A DNA stretch of 64,000 nt from an uncultured Dorea sp. (GTDB lineage Bacteria > Bacillota_A > Clostridia > Lachnospirales > Lachnospiraceae): positions 399 to 64,398 of the forward strand of contig CAJTRO010000006.1 of the NCBI GenBank assembly GCA_910579015.1, read 5' to 3'. The notes below the pieces were generated by a model that was not told the origin of the DNA, did no database searches, and was given only the letters and a program-made list of their open reading frames with translations. Numbering within the stretch: the first letter of the stretch is position 1; each line of letters starts with the position of its first letter. Made by a program: the position numbers and the translations under genes. Positions 54,669 to 63,216 of the stretch are shown one piece after another.

Positions 54669-54759
54669 TTCTGCCGCTCCTTCCTGTAATGTTAAGACCT
54701 TCTAAGATAGTATATCATATTCTCAAAAAAATGTATCGTTTTTGGAGGTACTACAAAAA

Positions 54760-54797
54760 AGTACAGTACTTGTAAAATCATTGTACAAAAGTATAAT
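54760..54797 (+). promoter_or_regulatory. Radical SAM promoter with overlapping palindromic operator
   Basis: AGTAC-A-GTACT (54760-54770) touches the -35 TTGTAA (54770-54775); -10 TATAAT at 54792-54797, 16-bp spacer. A further GTACT lies at 54748. A likely HxlR operator. Confidence 0.6.
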
Positions 54798-54852
54798 TAG
54801 TATAGATTACAGGAAACAGTGCAGAAGAGAAGAAAAGAAAGGAGATGTGATC

Positions 54853-55752
54853 ATGCACTACACAGGAACAATCTGGCGGCCGCCATATGAAGCGGAATCA
54901 CTTTTGTTAGAGGTGACGGCAGGCTGTACGCATCATAAATGTAAGTTTTGTACTTTGTATAACGACCTGCCGTTCAAATTCAGGATGTCCCCTCTGGAGG
55001 ATATTGTGTGTGACCTACAGGAGGTCAAAAGAGCAAAGAACGGCTGGAACGCCGGGCGTATTGACCGGGTGTTTCTGACCGGAGCAAACCCATTCGTTTT
55101 ATCCTATGACAAATTAGCTGTGATCGCAGAGTTGATCCGCAAACATCTTCCGTCGGTAAAGTCGATCGGCTCGTTTGCAAGGATTACGGATATTACGCCG
55201 AAAACCGATGCGGAGCTTGCAAGACTGCGGGCAATGGGCTATGATGGTCTGACAATAGGAATAGAAACGGGCGATGATGAAGCCCTGCGGTTTATGAACA
55301 AGGGGTATACTTCTACCGACATCATAGAGCAGTGCCGGAGATTAGATAAGGCGGATATTCATTACAGTTTCTTCTATCTGGTAAGTATTTCAGGGGCAGG
55401 CCGTGGAGAAATCGGGGCAAAATTGACGGCTGATCTATGCAATAAGATACACCCCACGCTCATCGGAGCGAATATGCTCACGATCTATCCCGATTCTGAG
55501 CTTTATACTGAAATACAGCGCGGGAACTGGAAAGAAGAAGGTGAACTCGAAAAATACAAGGAGATACGGACGCTCATTGAAAATCTGAAGATACCTGTCA
55601 TCTTTGCGGCAATGGGCGCTTCCAATGCGTATCAGTTTCATGGAAAACTGCCGAAAGACAGGGAAAAGCTGTTGGCATTTCTCGATGAGATCATAGGAAA
55701 TGTCAGTGAAGAAGAATTACAGCGGTATAGAAAAAGTGTTCATCATCTGTGA
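54853..55752 (+). CDS. Radical SAM protein
   Basis: About 299 residues. The cluster motif is TAGCTHHKCKFCTLY (C-x4-C-x2-C), as found in a COG1032-type group, with later GLTIGIETGDDEALR and the SAM-binding strand pattern. It uses a 4Fe-4S cluster and SAM to make a radical. Start at 54853 because AAAGGAG precedes; the upstream frame covers the promoter. It is divergent from the HxlR regulator. The substrate is unknown. Confidence 0.87.
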   Translation: MHYTGTIWRPPYEAESLLLEVTAGCTHHKCKFCTLYNDLPFKFRMSPLEDIVCDLQEVKRAKNGWNAGRIDRVFLTGANPFVLSYDKLAVIAELIRKHLPSVKSIGSFARITDITPKTDAELARLRAMGYDGLTIGIETGDDEALRFMNKGYTSTDIIEQCRRLDKADIHYSFFYLVSISGAGRGEIGAKLTADLCNKIHPTLIGANMLTIYPDSELYTEIQRGNWKEEGELEKYKEIRTLIENLKIPVIFAAMGASNAYQFHGKLPKDREKLLAFLDEIIGNVSEEELQRYRKSVHHL

Positions 55753-55807
55753 GAGAAAGCGTGGCAAGCAAAGCTGGCAGAAGATATAATTTTTGAATAA
55801 AAGCATA

Positions 55808-55836
55808 TTGAAAAGCATTTTCGCATATGCTATAAT
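55808..55836 (+). promoter_or_regulatory. Strong promoter of a short RNA
   Basis: TTGAAA (55808-55813), 17 bp, TATAAT (55831-55836) with TGC extension. No coding start is near; a terminator follows about 85 bases on. Confidence 0.82.
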
Positions 55837-55842
55837 GCCAAT

Positions 55843-55929
55843 AGGCAAAAGTAATGATGAGTCCATTTGGACAAAAGAACGAATCCCTCGACCGTAGTGG
55901 AGTACAGTCGAGGGATTCTTCTTTTCTTT
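55843..55929 (+). ncRNA. Short RNA, probable antitoxin antisense to the small toxin mRNA
   Basis: Predicted transcript of about 85 bases from the promoter at 55808-55836 to the terminator at 55881-55929, running toward the 3' end of the membrane peptide gene on the other strand. It contains a small GTCC/GGAC hairpin and the large terminator stem. The layout, convergent with overlapping 3' ends, is that of TxpA/RatA-type I toxin-antitoxin loci. Confidence 0.6.
55881..55929. terminator. Strong terminator of the short RNA
   Basis: GAATCCCTCGAC and GTCGAGGGATTC pair perfectly; plus tail TTCTTTTCTTTTT. It can fold on both strands and may also end the toxin mRNA. Confidence 0.85.
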
Positions 55930-55954
55930 TTATAGTGGCAAAGTACCCACCAGG

Positions 55955-56053
55955 CTATCTGCTGTCCTTATCATGCCTGTCTAACCATTTGCTGATGAGG
56001 TGGCAAACCACACCTGCCGTGACAGTCACTAGAAAAGTAATGATGATTTCCAT
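55955..56053 (-). CDS. 32-residue membrane peptide, candidate type I toxin
   Basis: Starts MEIIITFLVTVTAG, one short hydrophobic helix, then a charged tail (SKWLDRHDKDSR). AGGAGGTG is seven bases before the ATG, a near-perfect ribosome site. It resembles small peptides often labelled putative holin-like toxin in clostridia. A convergent short RNA with its own strong promoter lies opposite its 3' end. Such peptides insert into the membrane when over-expressed. Confidence 0.72.
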   Translation of the reverse strand: MEIIITFLVTVTAGVVCHLISKWLDRHDKDSR

Positions 56054-56157
56054 TTGAACACCTCCTCCCGTTGCCGGGTGTAGGTTGGACAACATAGGAA
56101 TTATAACATATCAATTAATGTTGTACTATATTTTTCTTAAAAGACTAGAAGTTATTT

Positions 56158-57234
56158 TTATTTCATAAAAGGCATAGAAAAGTAAAAAACAACGCCACCA
56201 GTCTGATTCTCCGCCCCATAAGGCAGGTCCTGCATGGACAAAATCTGTGCCGCGATCGCAAGCCCCAATCCGGAACCGCTATACTTAGAATTTCTGGCAC
56301 GATAAAATTTTGTCCAGATTTTTGACAGGCTTTCCTGCGGGATCGGCGCCCCCTGATTAAAAATCGAGAAATCCAGCCTGCCGTCATTTTCTTTCAGCGA
56401 AAGCTTCAGAATACCGCCCGGACGGACATTGCGCTTCGCATTGACGATCAGGTTGTCCAATACCTGCTCCATTCTGCTTTGATCTGCGCTTACATATACC
56501 GGATGTTCCGGCAGTTCATACTGCAATTCAAAATCAGCGTCCGGGGTGTCGACCAACAGACGTCCGGCGATGATTTCTAAAAATGCAACAAAGTCGAACC
56601 GCTCCGGGTGAAGCCTGACAGCCCCGGTTTCCAACGCGGATAGATCAAGCAGTGTGGTGATCAGACGGCTCATGCGTTCTGTCTCCGTTATGATAACATC
56701 CGAATATCTCTGCCTTTTTTCCTCGTCTGTCTCGTCCTGCAAGCCCTCGGCATAGGCACGGATCACACCCAATGGGGTTTTCATCTCGTGGGAGAGATTG
56801 TCTGTCAATTCTCTGCGTTCCGCCAGCAGGCGTTTTTTCTGCTCCACGTCCTGTTCTAATTTCAGGTTGGCGTCTTCCAGTGAAGCAAAGGACTGCTGTA
56901 GGTTCCGAGCCATCTTATTCAGGCTGTCCGCAAGCTCCTCCAATTCATCATTCGTATGGATCCTGCAAGGAGACGAGAAATCAAGCCGCGCCATCTGACG
57001 CGCGGTACGGCTTAATTCGGAGACAGGATCTGAGATAAACCGCCCCATCAGATAATCAAGCGCCAAAACCAGTGCCGTGACAAAGCACAGCCAGATTAAG
57101 AAAGAAATATCCGGCTCGATCGGCAGGCGTGTGGTCACGATGTAAGAGACGATCAAAAGGATCCCGGCAATCTTGGAGACTATAATGATTTTTTTGCGGA
57201 CAGTCCGCAAATGAAAGATGTCTTTTAGATTCAT
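56158..57234 (-). CDS. Sensor histidine kinase
   Basis: 358 residues. Two N-terminal helices with a short loop (about 15-55), HAMP, a coiled-coil stretch (FASLEDANLKLEQDVEQKK), H-box DNLSHEMKTPLGVI, N-box NLIVNAKRNV and lid SGSGLGLAIA. The overall plan is VanS-like. It overlaps its regulator by 4 bp. It may control the ABC exporter at 50.3-53.3 kb, whose promoter carries 11-bp repeats, but this is inference. Confidence 0.92.
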   Translation of the reverse strand: MNLKDIFHLRTVRKKIIIVSKIAGILLIVSYIVTTRLPIEPDISFLIWLCFVTALVLALDYLMGRFISDPVSELSRTARQMARLDFSSPCRIHTNDELEELADSLNKMARNLQQSFASLEDANLKLEQDVEQKKRLLAERRELTDNLSHEMKTPLGVIRAYAEGLQDETDEEKRQRYSDVIITETERMSRLITTLLDLSALETGAVRLHPERFDFVAFLEIIAGRLLVDTPDADFELQYELPEHPVYVSADQSRMEQVLDNLIVNAKRNVRPGGILKLSLKENDGRLDFSIFNQGAPIPQESLSKIWTKFYRARNSKYSGSGLGLAIAAQILSMQDLPYGAENQTGGVVFYFSMPFMK

Positions 57235-57905
57235 ACTGTCACCTCGAATTTATAGCCGGATCGAATCAGGGTAACAATGTGCCTGCCTTCCCCGCCCAAT
57301 TTCTGGCGCAGGGTTTTGATATGGGTGTCAACCGTCCTGGTCGTTCCCTCAAATTCGTATCCCCAGATCCGGTTTAACAGCTGATCGCGGCTGAAAATCT
57401 GTCCCGGGTTTGCCATAAAGAAGTGAAGCAGTTCGTACTCCTTATGCGTCAGTGCAATCTCCTGCCCGTCGGCAAAGACTTTATGAGAAGCCGGAATAAG
57501 AGAAATCCTTCCGGCGGTCATGGCATCGGCATCAGCCAGCGTCGCAGAAGAACGCCGTAATAATGCGTTTGCTTTCGCCAGGAGCACCTTCGGGCTGAAG
57601 GGCTTTGTCATATAGTCGTCGGCGCCCAGATGATAACCTTTCAGCTTATCGTCCTCGCTCTCTTTGGCGGTCAGTATGATGATGGGAAGATCACTCATCT
57701 CCCGCGCCATCTTGCAGACGGCAAAGCCGTCAAGGTTCGGCATCATCAGATCCAGGATCATCAGGTCCATGGGATTACTTTTCAACAGCATTAACGCGTC
57801 GATCCCGTCGTCAGCCATAAAGCAGGTATGTCCGCCGCGCCGCATATACTCGGCAATGATTTCCTGTATATTCTTTTCATCTTCGACAATCAAAAGGTTC
57901 GCCAT
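57231..57905 (-). CDS. OmpR-family response regulator
   Basis: About 224 residues from ATG 57905 behind AAGGAGGTG. The receiver has the phospho-acceptor in LMILDLMMPNLDGF and Lys in TKPFSP; the C-terminal winged helix has HKEYELLHFFMANPGQIFSR and VDTHIKTLRQKLG. A TATAAT -10 lies about 60 bp upstream. First gene of a two-gene operon with the kinase. Confidence 0.93.
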   Translation of the reverse strand: MANLLIVEDEKNIQEIIAEYMRRGGHTCFMADDGIDALMLLKSNPMDLMILDLMMPNLDGFAVCKMAREMSDLPIIILTAKESEDDKLKGYHLGADDYMTKPFSPKVLLAKANALLRRSSATLADADAMTAGRISLIPASHKVFADGQEIALTHKEYELLHFFMANPGQIFSRDQLLNRIWGYEFEGTTRTVDTHIKTLRQKLGGEGRHIVTLIRSGYKFEVTV

Positions 57906-57992
57906 GACCAGCACCTCCTTTTCATATTCGTCTCTGCATCTCCCAGTTTGTTGACTTCAATTATATCACAGGCAACAGCAAAAAACATTACA

Positions 57993-58037
57993 ATGAAAAA
58001 ATAAATCGGGAGAAATCGGCATCAGCCGGCTTCCCCC
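57993..58037 (-). terminator. Terminator of the Gld-type ABC operon
   Basis: GGGGGAA-CCGGC pairs with GCCG-TTCTCCC around a short loop, then GATTTATTTTTT on the minus strand. It follows the DUF4340 gene by 15 bp. Confidence 0.82.
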
Positions 58038-58051
58038 GTAGAAGAATTTCC

Positions 58052-59494
58052 CTAATTCAATACGATCGCATTCACAGCTTCGATCAGATCAACTACATGA
58101 CTTCTATCAACCAGTGATATCGGTTCTCCGTCAACAACTGCAAGACACTTATTTCCATCATAACGGTATAATTCTATCTCTGCTTCGGGCTGATTCTCAT
58201 TATCAATCTGTAAAGTCAGGCTGATCTCCTCCTTATCTGCCGGCTCTTCCTCTGTAAATCCGGACGCTGACAGCGAATTAAGTGCATTCCGGAAATCATC
58301 CGTCTCAATCTCATCATCCTGATAATACCAGATTTTTTCTTTCCCCTCTTCTTTTACTGTCAGTTCGTACTCGACCTCCTCTAAAGATATCTTTACCCCG
58401 CTGATATCCTCAAAATCCGCCCATATCACTTCCTGATGACGAAGATCATTGTACGAAGCCTCCATCAGATCTTCATAGTCCAATCCGCTGATCTGATAGA
58501 TGATCTTCGATTCACCGACTCTTAGATACGCTGTAACCTCTTCTTTTGAATCTGTCTCTGTATCCTCCTGGGACTCATCGTCATCCGATGACTTGGCAGC
58601 TTCCGACTCTGCTTTCTCTTTCTCATCCGGATCGCGCGAGATATGAAGCACAACCGTCTCTTCTTTTTCTTCCCCGCTTTCTTCATCCTGCCCCCTGTAC
58701 CGCAGGGTTACAGTCAACTCCGGATCGTCCATGCCATAAGATTTTAACTCTTCATCTGTCACATCATAAGTCACATAGTTCGTCAGATTCAGCTCATGGA
58801 TCGTCTCTACATAATTCTCAATATTCCCGGTATCCAACGGCAGCTCCCCGGAACCTTCCTTTACAAAATATACGTCCTCCTTACTATAAGTAACCTTATT
58901 ATCCTCCTTATATACAGCTTTATAATTTTCACTGCCTGCAAACTGAATTTCTGTAACAGAATCAAATTCCGGGATCTCATCATGCTGTATCATATCGCTC
59001 AATTCAATATCAAAGGAGTCCAGCGGATCATCCTTCACAAGATACACATTTCCATCCCCGATCGAAACATACCGTTCTTCATCCATCTCACTGTAATTGC
59101 CCAGCAAGATCTCATAGGTTTCCTCTTCCAGACCGATATGGATCGTACAGAGCGGATCGCCAAGCCCATACTGGCTTAAATCCTCTGCGTCTTCGATAAT
59201 AAATGAAACCCCAAAGGACTGGAAATTCTCAAGCAGCTGATCCACCTTCTCTTCATTTACCGGAAAATGCTCATCTTCGTCATACAGCCAGTTTTCATCC
59301 TTATGAAAGGCAAATGCTTCTGCTCCATATTCCCAGGAAAGTTCTGTCACATCCTCACTGTTAAGCTCCAAGATGATCTCATCACTGTTTTTGATCTTCT
59401 CCTTGCGTTCTTCATACTTACTGACTCCCAGTGTCAATGCACAGAAAATCACCAGGACACAAAGAAGTACAGATAATCGTTTAGACCGGTTCAT
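58052..59494 (-). CDS. DUF4340 domain protein of the Gld-type ABC operon
   Basis: 480 residues. One N-terminal helix (about 8-23) and a long acidic extracytoplasmic region with repeated beta modules (DPLCTIHIGLEEETYEILLG and DPELTVTLRYRG) as in DUF4340. A very acidic low-complexity stretch (AKSSDDDESQEDTETDSKEE) lies near 300-320. Last gene of the operon, overlapping the GldG-like gene by 14 bp. It is probably an external partner of the transporter; its role is unknown. Confidence 0.85.
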   Translation of the reverse strand: MNRSKRLSVLLCVLVIFCALTLGVSKYEERKEKIKNSDEIILELNSEDVTELSWEYGAEAFAFHKDENWLYDEDEHFPVNEEKVDQLLENFQSFGVSFIIEDAEDLSQYGLGDPLCTIHIGLEEETYEILLGNYSEMDEERYVSIGDGNVYLVKDDPLDSFDIELSDMIQHDEIPEFDSVTEIQFAGSENYKAVYKEDNKVTYSKEDVYFVKEGSGELPLDTGNIENYVETIHELNLTNYVTYDVTDEELKSYGMDDPELTVTLRYRGQDEESGEEKEETVVLHISRDPDEKEKAESEAAKSSDDDESQEDTETDSKEEVTAYLRVGESKIIYQISGLDYEDLMEASYNDLRHQEVIWADFEDISGVKISLEEVEYELTVKEEGKEKIWYYQDDEIETDDFRNALNSLSASGFTEEEPADKEEISLTLQIDNENQPEAEIELYRYDGNKCLAVVDGEPISLVDRSHVVDLIEAVNAIVLN

Positions 59495-60950
59495 TTTGCC
59501 GCCTCCTTCTGCTTACGATCGTATAAATCCCTGCTCCAAGAAATGCCAGTGGAAATCCTCCGATCATGAGCAATTTTAAGAATGATGATGTGGATTCACT
59601 GATGGTAAGGTAATTATAGCTTAAAGACTTACTGCGGATAGCAACCGCCTCCCGTTCTCCCATGAGCGAAGACAGGGTGTTCATTCCCAGATCCAGATTG
59701 GCGCCGGAAGAATAGGAGTTATACGTGTCATCCAGCAGATCAGCAGACGCAAACCAGACAATCTGCCCTTCATTGCCGCAATCTATGGATACAGCCAATG
59801 CAAATGGACCGTCAGCATCTTTGTCTTCCTTTTCATAAGTTGAAATGTCATAGCCCGCCGTCTTACTGTATGCCGTCTCAGAAGTCGTCAGAAGCTCTGT
59901 CACCGCACCGGAAGTATCCCCAACGGTCAATCCCTGGGCGATCGGCATGATCGCATAATAATTCTCCTCGATCAAAGGCTCGGTAATCTCACTGGTCCCA
60001 ATCTCCGGAAGCAGGATATAAGGCGCCTGGAATGCATAATGTTCACGATCCGACTCCACCACGATCCCCTCTGTCACTTCCACATCATAGTCTGCCAGCA
60101 GACTATACAGATTTTCCAGTTTTCCTTCTTCCAAAGGTCCTGCAAGAACCATCAGCTTCCCGCCCCCTGCGGCATATTCCGACAGTATCTCTTTTTCCTT
60201 TACGGAAATATCACTGGTCGGTCCATATATCAATATGCAATCCGCTTCTTCCGGCACAGAATCTTCATTCAAAAGTGAAAATGTGGTCGTCTCTATATTT
60301 TCCTTTTCGATCTGCTCGCTAAACACCGAAGAAAGTTCTGCCTCTCCATGGCCTTCTAATATATATAATTGAGGCAGCTCCTCCGTCACCAAATAATCAA
60401 TGGCAGATGTGACCGCACCTTCTCCGTCAAAGGATGTATCATAAGAATACGTGGACATATTCTCCTCTGTGAGATAAATATCGTTGTAACTGATAAACCG
60501 GCTGCGGTCGTCACACTCCACGATCAGGCTGTTATTGGGTACTTCCTCTGAAGTATACTGGTCTGCGAAGGCCGGGTATACATCCGGATTCTTCTTCACA
60601 ACCCTGATGTGCTCCGACAGGCTTTCATATTTTGCCAGCAGGTTCTCAATCACATCATCCTCCGCATCCGCCTGGACAATCCAGTAAATGGTCACATCTT
60701 TTTTCAATGCGTTCACGACCACCTTTGTATTACTCGTAACCGAATAAAGCTTCGCAGAACTGATATCATACTTCGTCAATGTGGTTGGAAGTACAGACGC
60801 AAATATATTTACAACCACCAGGATCGCCAGCACGATCCCTGTCATTGCCAGAGAATAGGAACCGCCTTTCATCGCGATCTGATGATTGTTATAGCGCTTA
60901 TTCCCTGGATCTCCCATAAAAGATGCTTTCATAAAAGATAACTGTTTCAT
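59481..60950 (-). CDS. GldG-like ABC transporter auxiliary protein
   Basis: 489 residues. A helix near 30-55, a large extracytoplasmic domain related to the Gldg_ABC_transp family (DCILIYGPTSDISVKEKEIL, YAAGGGKLMVLAGP) and a C-terminal helix (LLMIGGFPLAFLGAGIYTI) followed by arginines. The name reflects similarity only; there is no reason to expect gliding. It starts directly at the stop of the permease gene. Confidence 0.87.
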   Translation of the reverse strand: MKQLSFMKASFMGDPGNKRYNNHQIAMKGGSYSLAMTGIVLAILVVVNIFASVLPTTLTKYDISSAKLYSVTSNTKVVVNALKKDVTIYWIVQADAEDDVIENLLAKYESLSEHIRVVKKNPDVYPAFADQYTSEEVPNNSLIVECDDRSRFISYNDIYLTEENMSTYSYDTSFDGEGAVTSAIDYLVTEELPQLYILEGHGEAELSSVFSEQIEKENIETTTFSLLNEDSVPEEADCILIYGPTSDISVKEKEILSEYAAGGGKLMVLAGPLEEGKLENLYSLLADYDVEVTEGIVVESDREHYAFQAPYILLPEIGTSEITEPLIEENYYAIMPIAQGLTVGDTSGAVTELLTTSETAYSKTAGYDISTYEKEDKDADGPFALAVSIDCGNEGQIVWFASADLLDDTYNSYSSGANLDLGMNTLSSLMGEREAVAIRSKSLSYNYLTISESTSSFLKLLMIGGFPLAFLGAGIYTIVSRRRRQNEPV

Positions 60951-61813
60951 TAGTTGTACCTCCTTTTCTCAAGGGACTGTACAGACAGGAATAAAAAGAA
61001 TATGATCACCGTTGCATAATATATCAGCGCCGTCAGGTCAAAGACACCATTTACAAAAGTATAGAACCGCTCAAACAACGACAATTTCGTCATAATATCC
61101 GGCAGCAATCCTTCGAATTTTGAGCTGTCTGTAAAAAACAGAACTGCCACAGCCAGCATAATGAGAAAACTGATCCCATACGCTAAGTTCTGGTTTTTCG
61201 TCAGATGGCGTATGAGCAATCCTAACAGAACTGCAATCACGATCAACGCGGCCGCAGAACCCGACGCTGTTGCCGATACATATTCCGCTAATGTCACACT
61301 ATAATAGTTCAGCAGAATAACCGGTATGGCGATTCCAGCCGCAAAGCCCTGATTCTCCGTCAGGGAAGAAATAAATGTACCTACGGCGATCATCGCCGCT
61401 CCCATAACAAAAAACGCCAAAAGCGAACCATAGGAAGTCAGCAGATAAACTTCCCCAAACTGTGCAAAGATAAGCGGGTAAAGGGCAACAATGCACAATG
61501 GGACCAGATAAACTACAAGAAGTGCAAGGTATTTCCCCACCACGATCTGGGATGTCCGGATCGGCAGGGAATATAGAAGCTGGTCTGTTTTCTGTTTTCG
61601 CTCCTCGGCGATCACACGCATGGTCAAGATCGGAATGATCACTACAAATCCAAGACATACATAACCTAATACATATTCGAAATTTGCCACAGCCGACTGG
61701 ATATTGTAGATCAAAGCGCCGATTCCTACGAAAGCTAACAGAAAAGCGGAAAATATATATGCGGTCAGGGAATGGAAATACCCTGACAATTCATGCTTTA
61801 ATACTGCGATCAT
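60950..61813 (-). CDS. ABC-2 permease (GldF-like)
   Basis: 287 residues with six helices, beginning IAVLKHELSGYFHSLTAYIF as in GldF/NosY-type permeases. The loop RVIAEERKQKTDQLLYSLPI is the ATPase contact region. It overlaps the ATPase gene by 4 bp and the GldG-like gene by one base. Confidence 0.9.
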   Translation of the reverse strand: MIAVLKHELSGYFHSLTAYIFSAFLLAFVGIGALIYNIQSAVANFEYVLGYVCLGFVVIIPILTMRVIAEERKQKTDQLLYSLPIRTSQIVVGKYLALLVVYLVPLCIVALYPLIFAQFGEVYLLTSYGSLLAFFVMGAAMIAVGTFISSLTENQGFAAGIAIPVILLNYYSVTLAEYVSATASGSAAALIVIAVLLGLLIRHLTKNQNLAYGISFLIMLAVAVLFFTDSSKFEGLLPDIMTKLSLFERFYTFVNGVFDLTALIYYATVIIFFLFLSVQSLEKRRYN

Positions 61814-62796
61814 TCCACGTCCACCCCGCTTTCCTCTAACGAGTCACTTACTGCTCGATCGTCTCCCTCCGTCAATTCAATAAATACATCTTCCAGATTC
61901 GCTTTTTTAGACGACATCTCTAAAATTGCTTTTTTCTTATCCGCAAATGCGAAAAAGAGCTCCCGGCTGATTTCTTTTACATTCTCAGATCCTGTCCTTA
62001 CACTTACTGCTGTCAGTCCATCCTCTTGCGTTTTCACATCCCACTCTGTAATCCGGCTGATCTCAGGAAGGATTGCATCAATTTCTTCTTTCGATGCCTC
62101 CGCCGTAAAAGTGATGCCGTTGGATGCCAGCAGCAGCTTCTCCAGATTTTCCGGCTTATCGAAAGCAACCAGCTTTCCCTGCGATATGATCAAAACCTTT
62201 TCACAGATAGCCTGAACCTCGGATAAAATATGGGAACTCAGTATAACCGTATGATCCTCCCCGAGCTGTCGGATCAGGTCCCTGATCTCTATGATCTGAA
62301 TCGGATCAAGCCCCACTGTCGGTTCATCAAGAATAATTACCTGGGGACTTCCAAGCAGCGCCTGGGCAATCCCCACCCTCTGCCGGTATCCTTTCGACAA
62401 ATTGGATATCAGCCGATCCATTACATGATCGATCTTTGTCTGCCCCGCCACATCCTCAATCTGCTTTTTCAGTTCCAGTCCCTTAAGTCCCTTCGCTTCG
62501 CCTACGAATTTCAGATATTCGGCGGGCGTCTCATTCATATAAAGCGGCGGCTGTTCCGGCAGATATCCAATCTTTCTTTTTGCCTGTTTTGGTTCTTCAA
62601 AAATATCATACCCGTTGATCCGTACATGCCCTTCCGTCGCTGACAGACAGCCTGTCATAATGTTCATTGTCGTAGACTTTCCCGCCCCATTAGGCCCCAG
62701 GAAGCCATATACATGCCCTTCGTCAATTTCAAAGGACAAGTCGCTCACAGCTATAAAATCACCGTAACATTTCGTCAAATGCTCAACTGCTATCAT
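61810..62796 (-). CDS. ABC transporter ATPase (GldA-like)
   Basis: 328 residues. Walker A GPNGAGKSTTMN, signature LSKGYRQRVG, Walker B VIILDEPTVGLD and switch His SSHILSE. The C-terminal extension (about 215-328) is a regulatory domain. First gene of the four-gene operon; AGGAGGG ribosome site. A TAAACT response-regulator-like box and divergent promoters lie directly upstream. Confidence 0.93.
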   Translation of the reverse strand: MIAVEHLTKCYGDFIAVSDLSFEIDEGHVYGFLGPNGAGKSTTMNIMTGCLSATEGHVRINGYDIFEEPKQAKRKIGYLPEQPPLYMNETPAEYLKFVGEAKGLKGLELKKQIEDVAGQTKIDHVMDRLISNLSKGYRQRVGIAQALLGSPQVIILDEPTVGLDPIQIIEIRDLIRQLGEDHTVILSSHILSEVQAICEKVLIISQGKLVAFDKPENLEKLLLASNGITFTAEASKEEIDAILPEISRITEWDVKTQEDGLTAVSVRTGSENVKEISRELFFAFADKKKAILEMSSKKANLEDVFIELTEGDDRAVSDSLEESGVDVE

Positions 62797-62880
62797 AGCA
62801 ACCCTCCTGCATAAATTATTTTGTTTTGATCTGTCCCTTCATATTATCGGGTTCAGTTTTTACAACTTACAACAGTTCTT

Positions 62881-62970
62881 TAAACTGAAAATAAACTCAG
62901 ACAGTATTTTTGTGAAAAAAGCATGAATTCTGCTGATTGTTTCTTTTCAGTTTATCTTCCTCACTATAAT
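62881..62970 (+). promoter_or_regulatory. Response-regulator-type promoter matching the 47.5-kb one
   Basis: TAAACT at 62881 and 62892 (11 bp apart), then TTTGTGAAAAAA, TTTCTTT/TTTATCT at 62940 and 62951 (11 bp apart) and -10 TATAAT (62965-62970). The order and spacing copy the promoter at 47516-47606. The box also sits about 9 bp upstream of the minus -35 of the Gld-type ABC operon. Confidence 0.55.
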
Positions 62971-63128
62971 AAATAAACGATAAAGTTATGTGTGAGGCAT
63001 TGAGAGAACTTATGAAAGAAGACTTTGAAGGAAAATATATTGCCAGGTGATTTTTAGTAACATTTTTAGTACCGGGTAAAATATAGAAGATTTTAAAGAG
63101 TTTTCGGATATACTTTGAAAATATAAAA

Positions 63129-63165
63129 ATACCTCAAAGCCAGTAAATATAAGGCTTTGAGGTAT
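63129..63165 (-). terminator. Terminator behind the tRNA fragment
   Basis: ATACCTCAAAGCC and GGCTTTGAGGTAT pair perfectly (13 bp, 11-base loop); the minus tail is TTTTTATATTTT. It is placed as the terminator of the former tRNA gene. Confidence 0.82.
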
Positions 63166-63178
63166 CTAACCCAAAAAA

Positions 63179-63216
63179 CGGAGTGACGTGATTCGAACAC
63201 GCGACCTCTACGGTCA
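63179..63216 (-). tRNA. tRNA 3'-end fragment, probable integration scar
   Basis: On the minus strand the fragment reads from near the variable loop (GACCGTAGAGGTC), through a T-arm (GCGTG, TTCGAAT, CACGT), to acceptor CACTCCG; there is no 5' half upstream. Mobile elements that use tRNA 3' ends leave such fragments as att sites. The amino acid identity cannot be given. Confidence 0.55.

Noticed and set aside
55854..56057. 67-codon plus-strand frame over the short RNA and toxin gene
   Set aside because: It runs through a terminator hairpin and opposite the membrane peptide gene; no ribosome site.
58052..62796. Gliding motility operon
   Set aside because: Similarity to GldA/F/G is shared by many exporters; no other gliding genes are present and the organism type does not glide.
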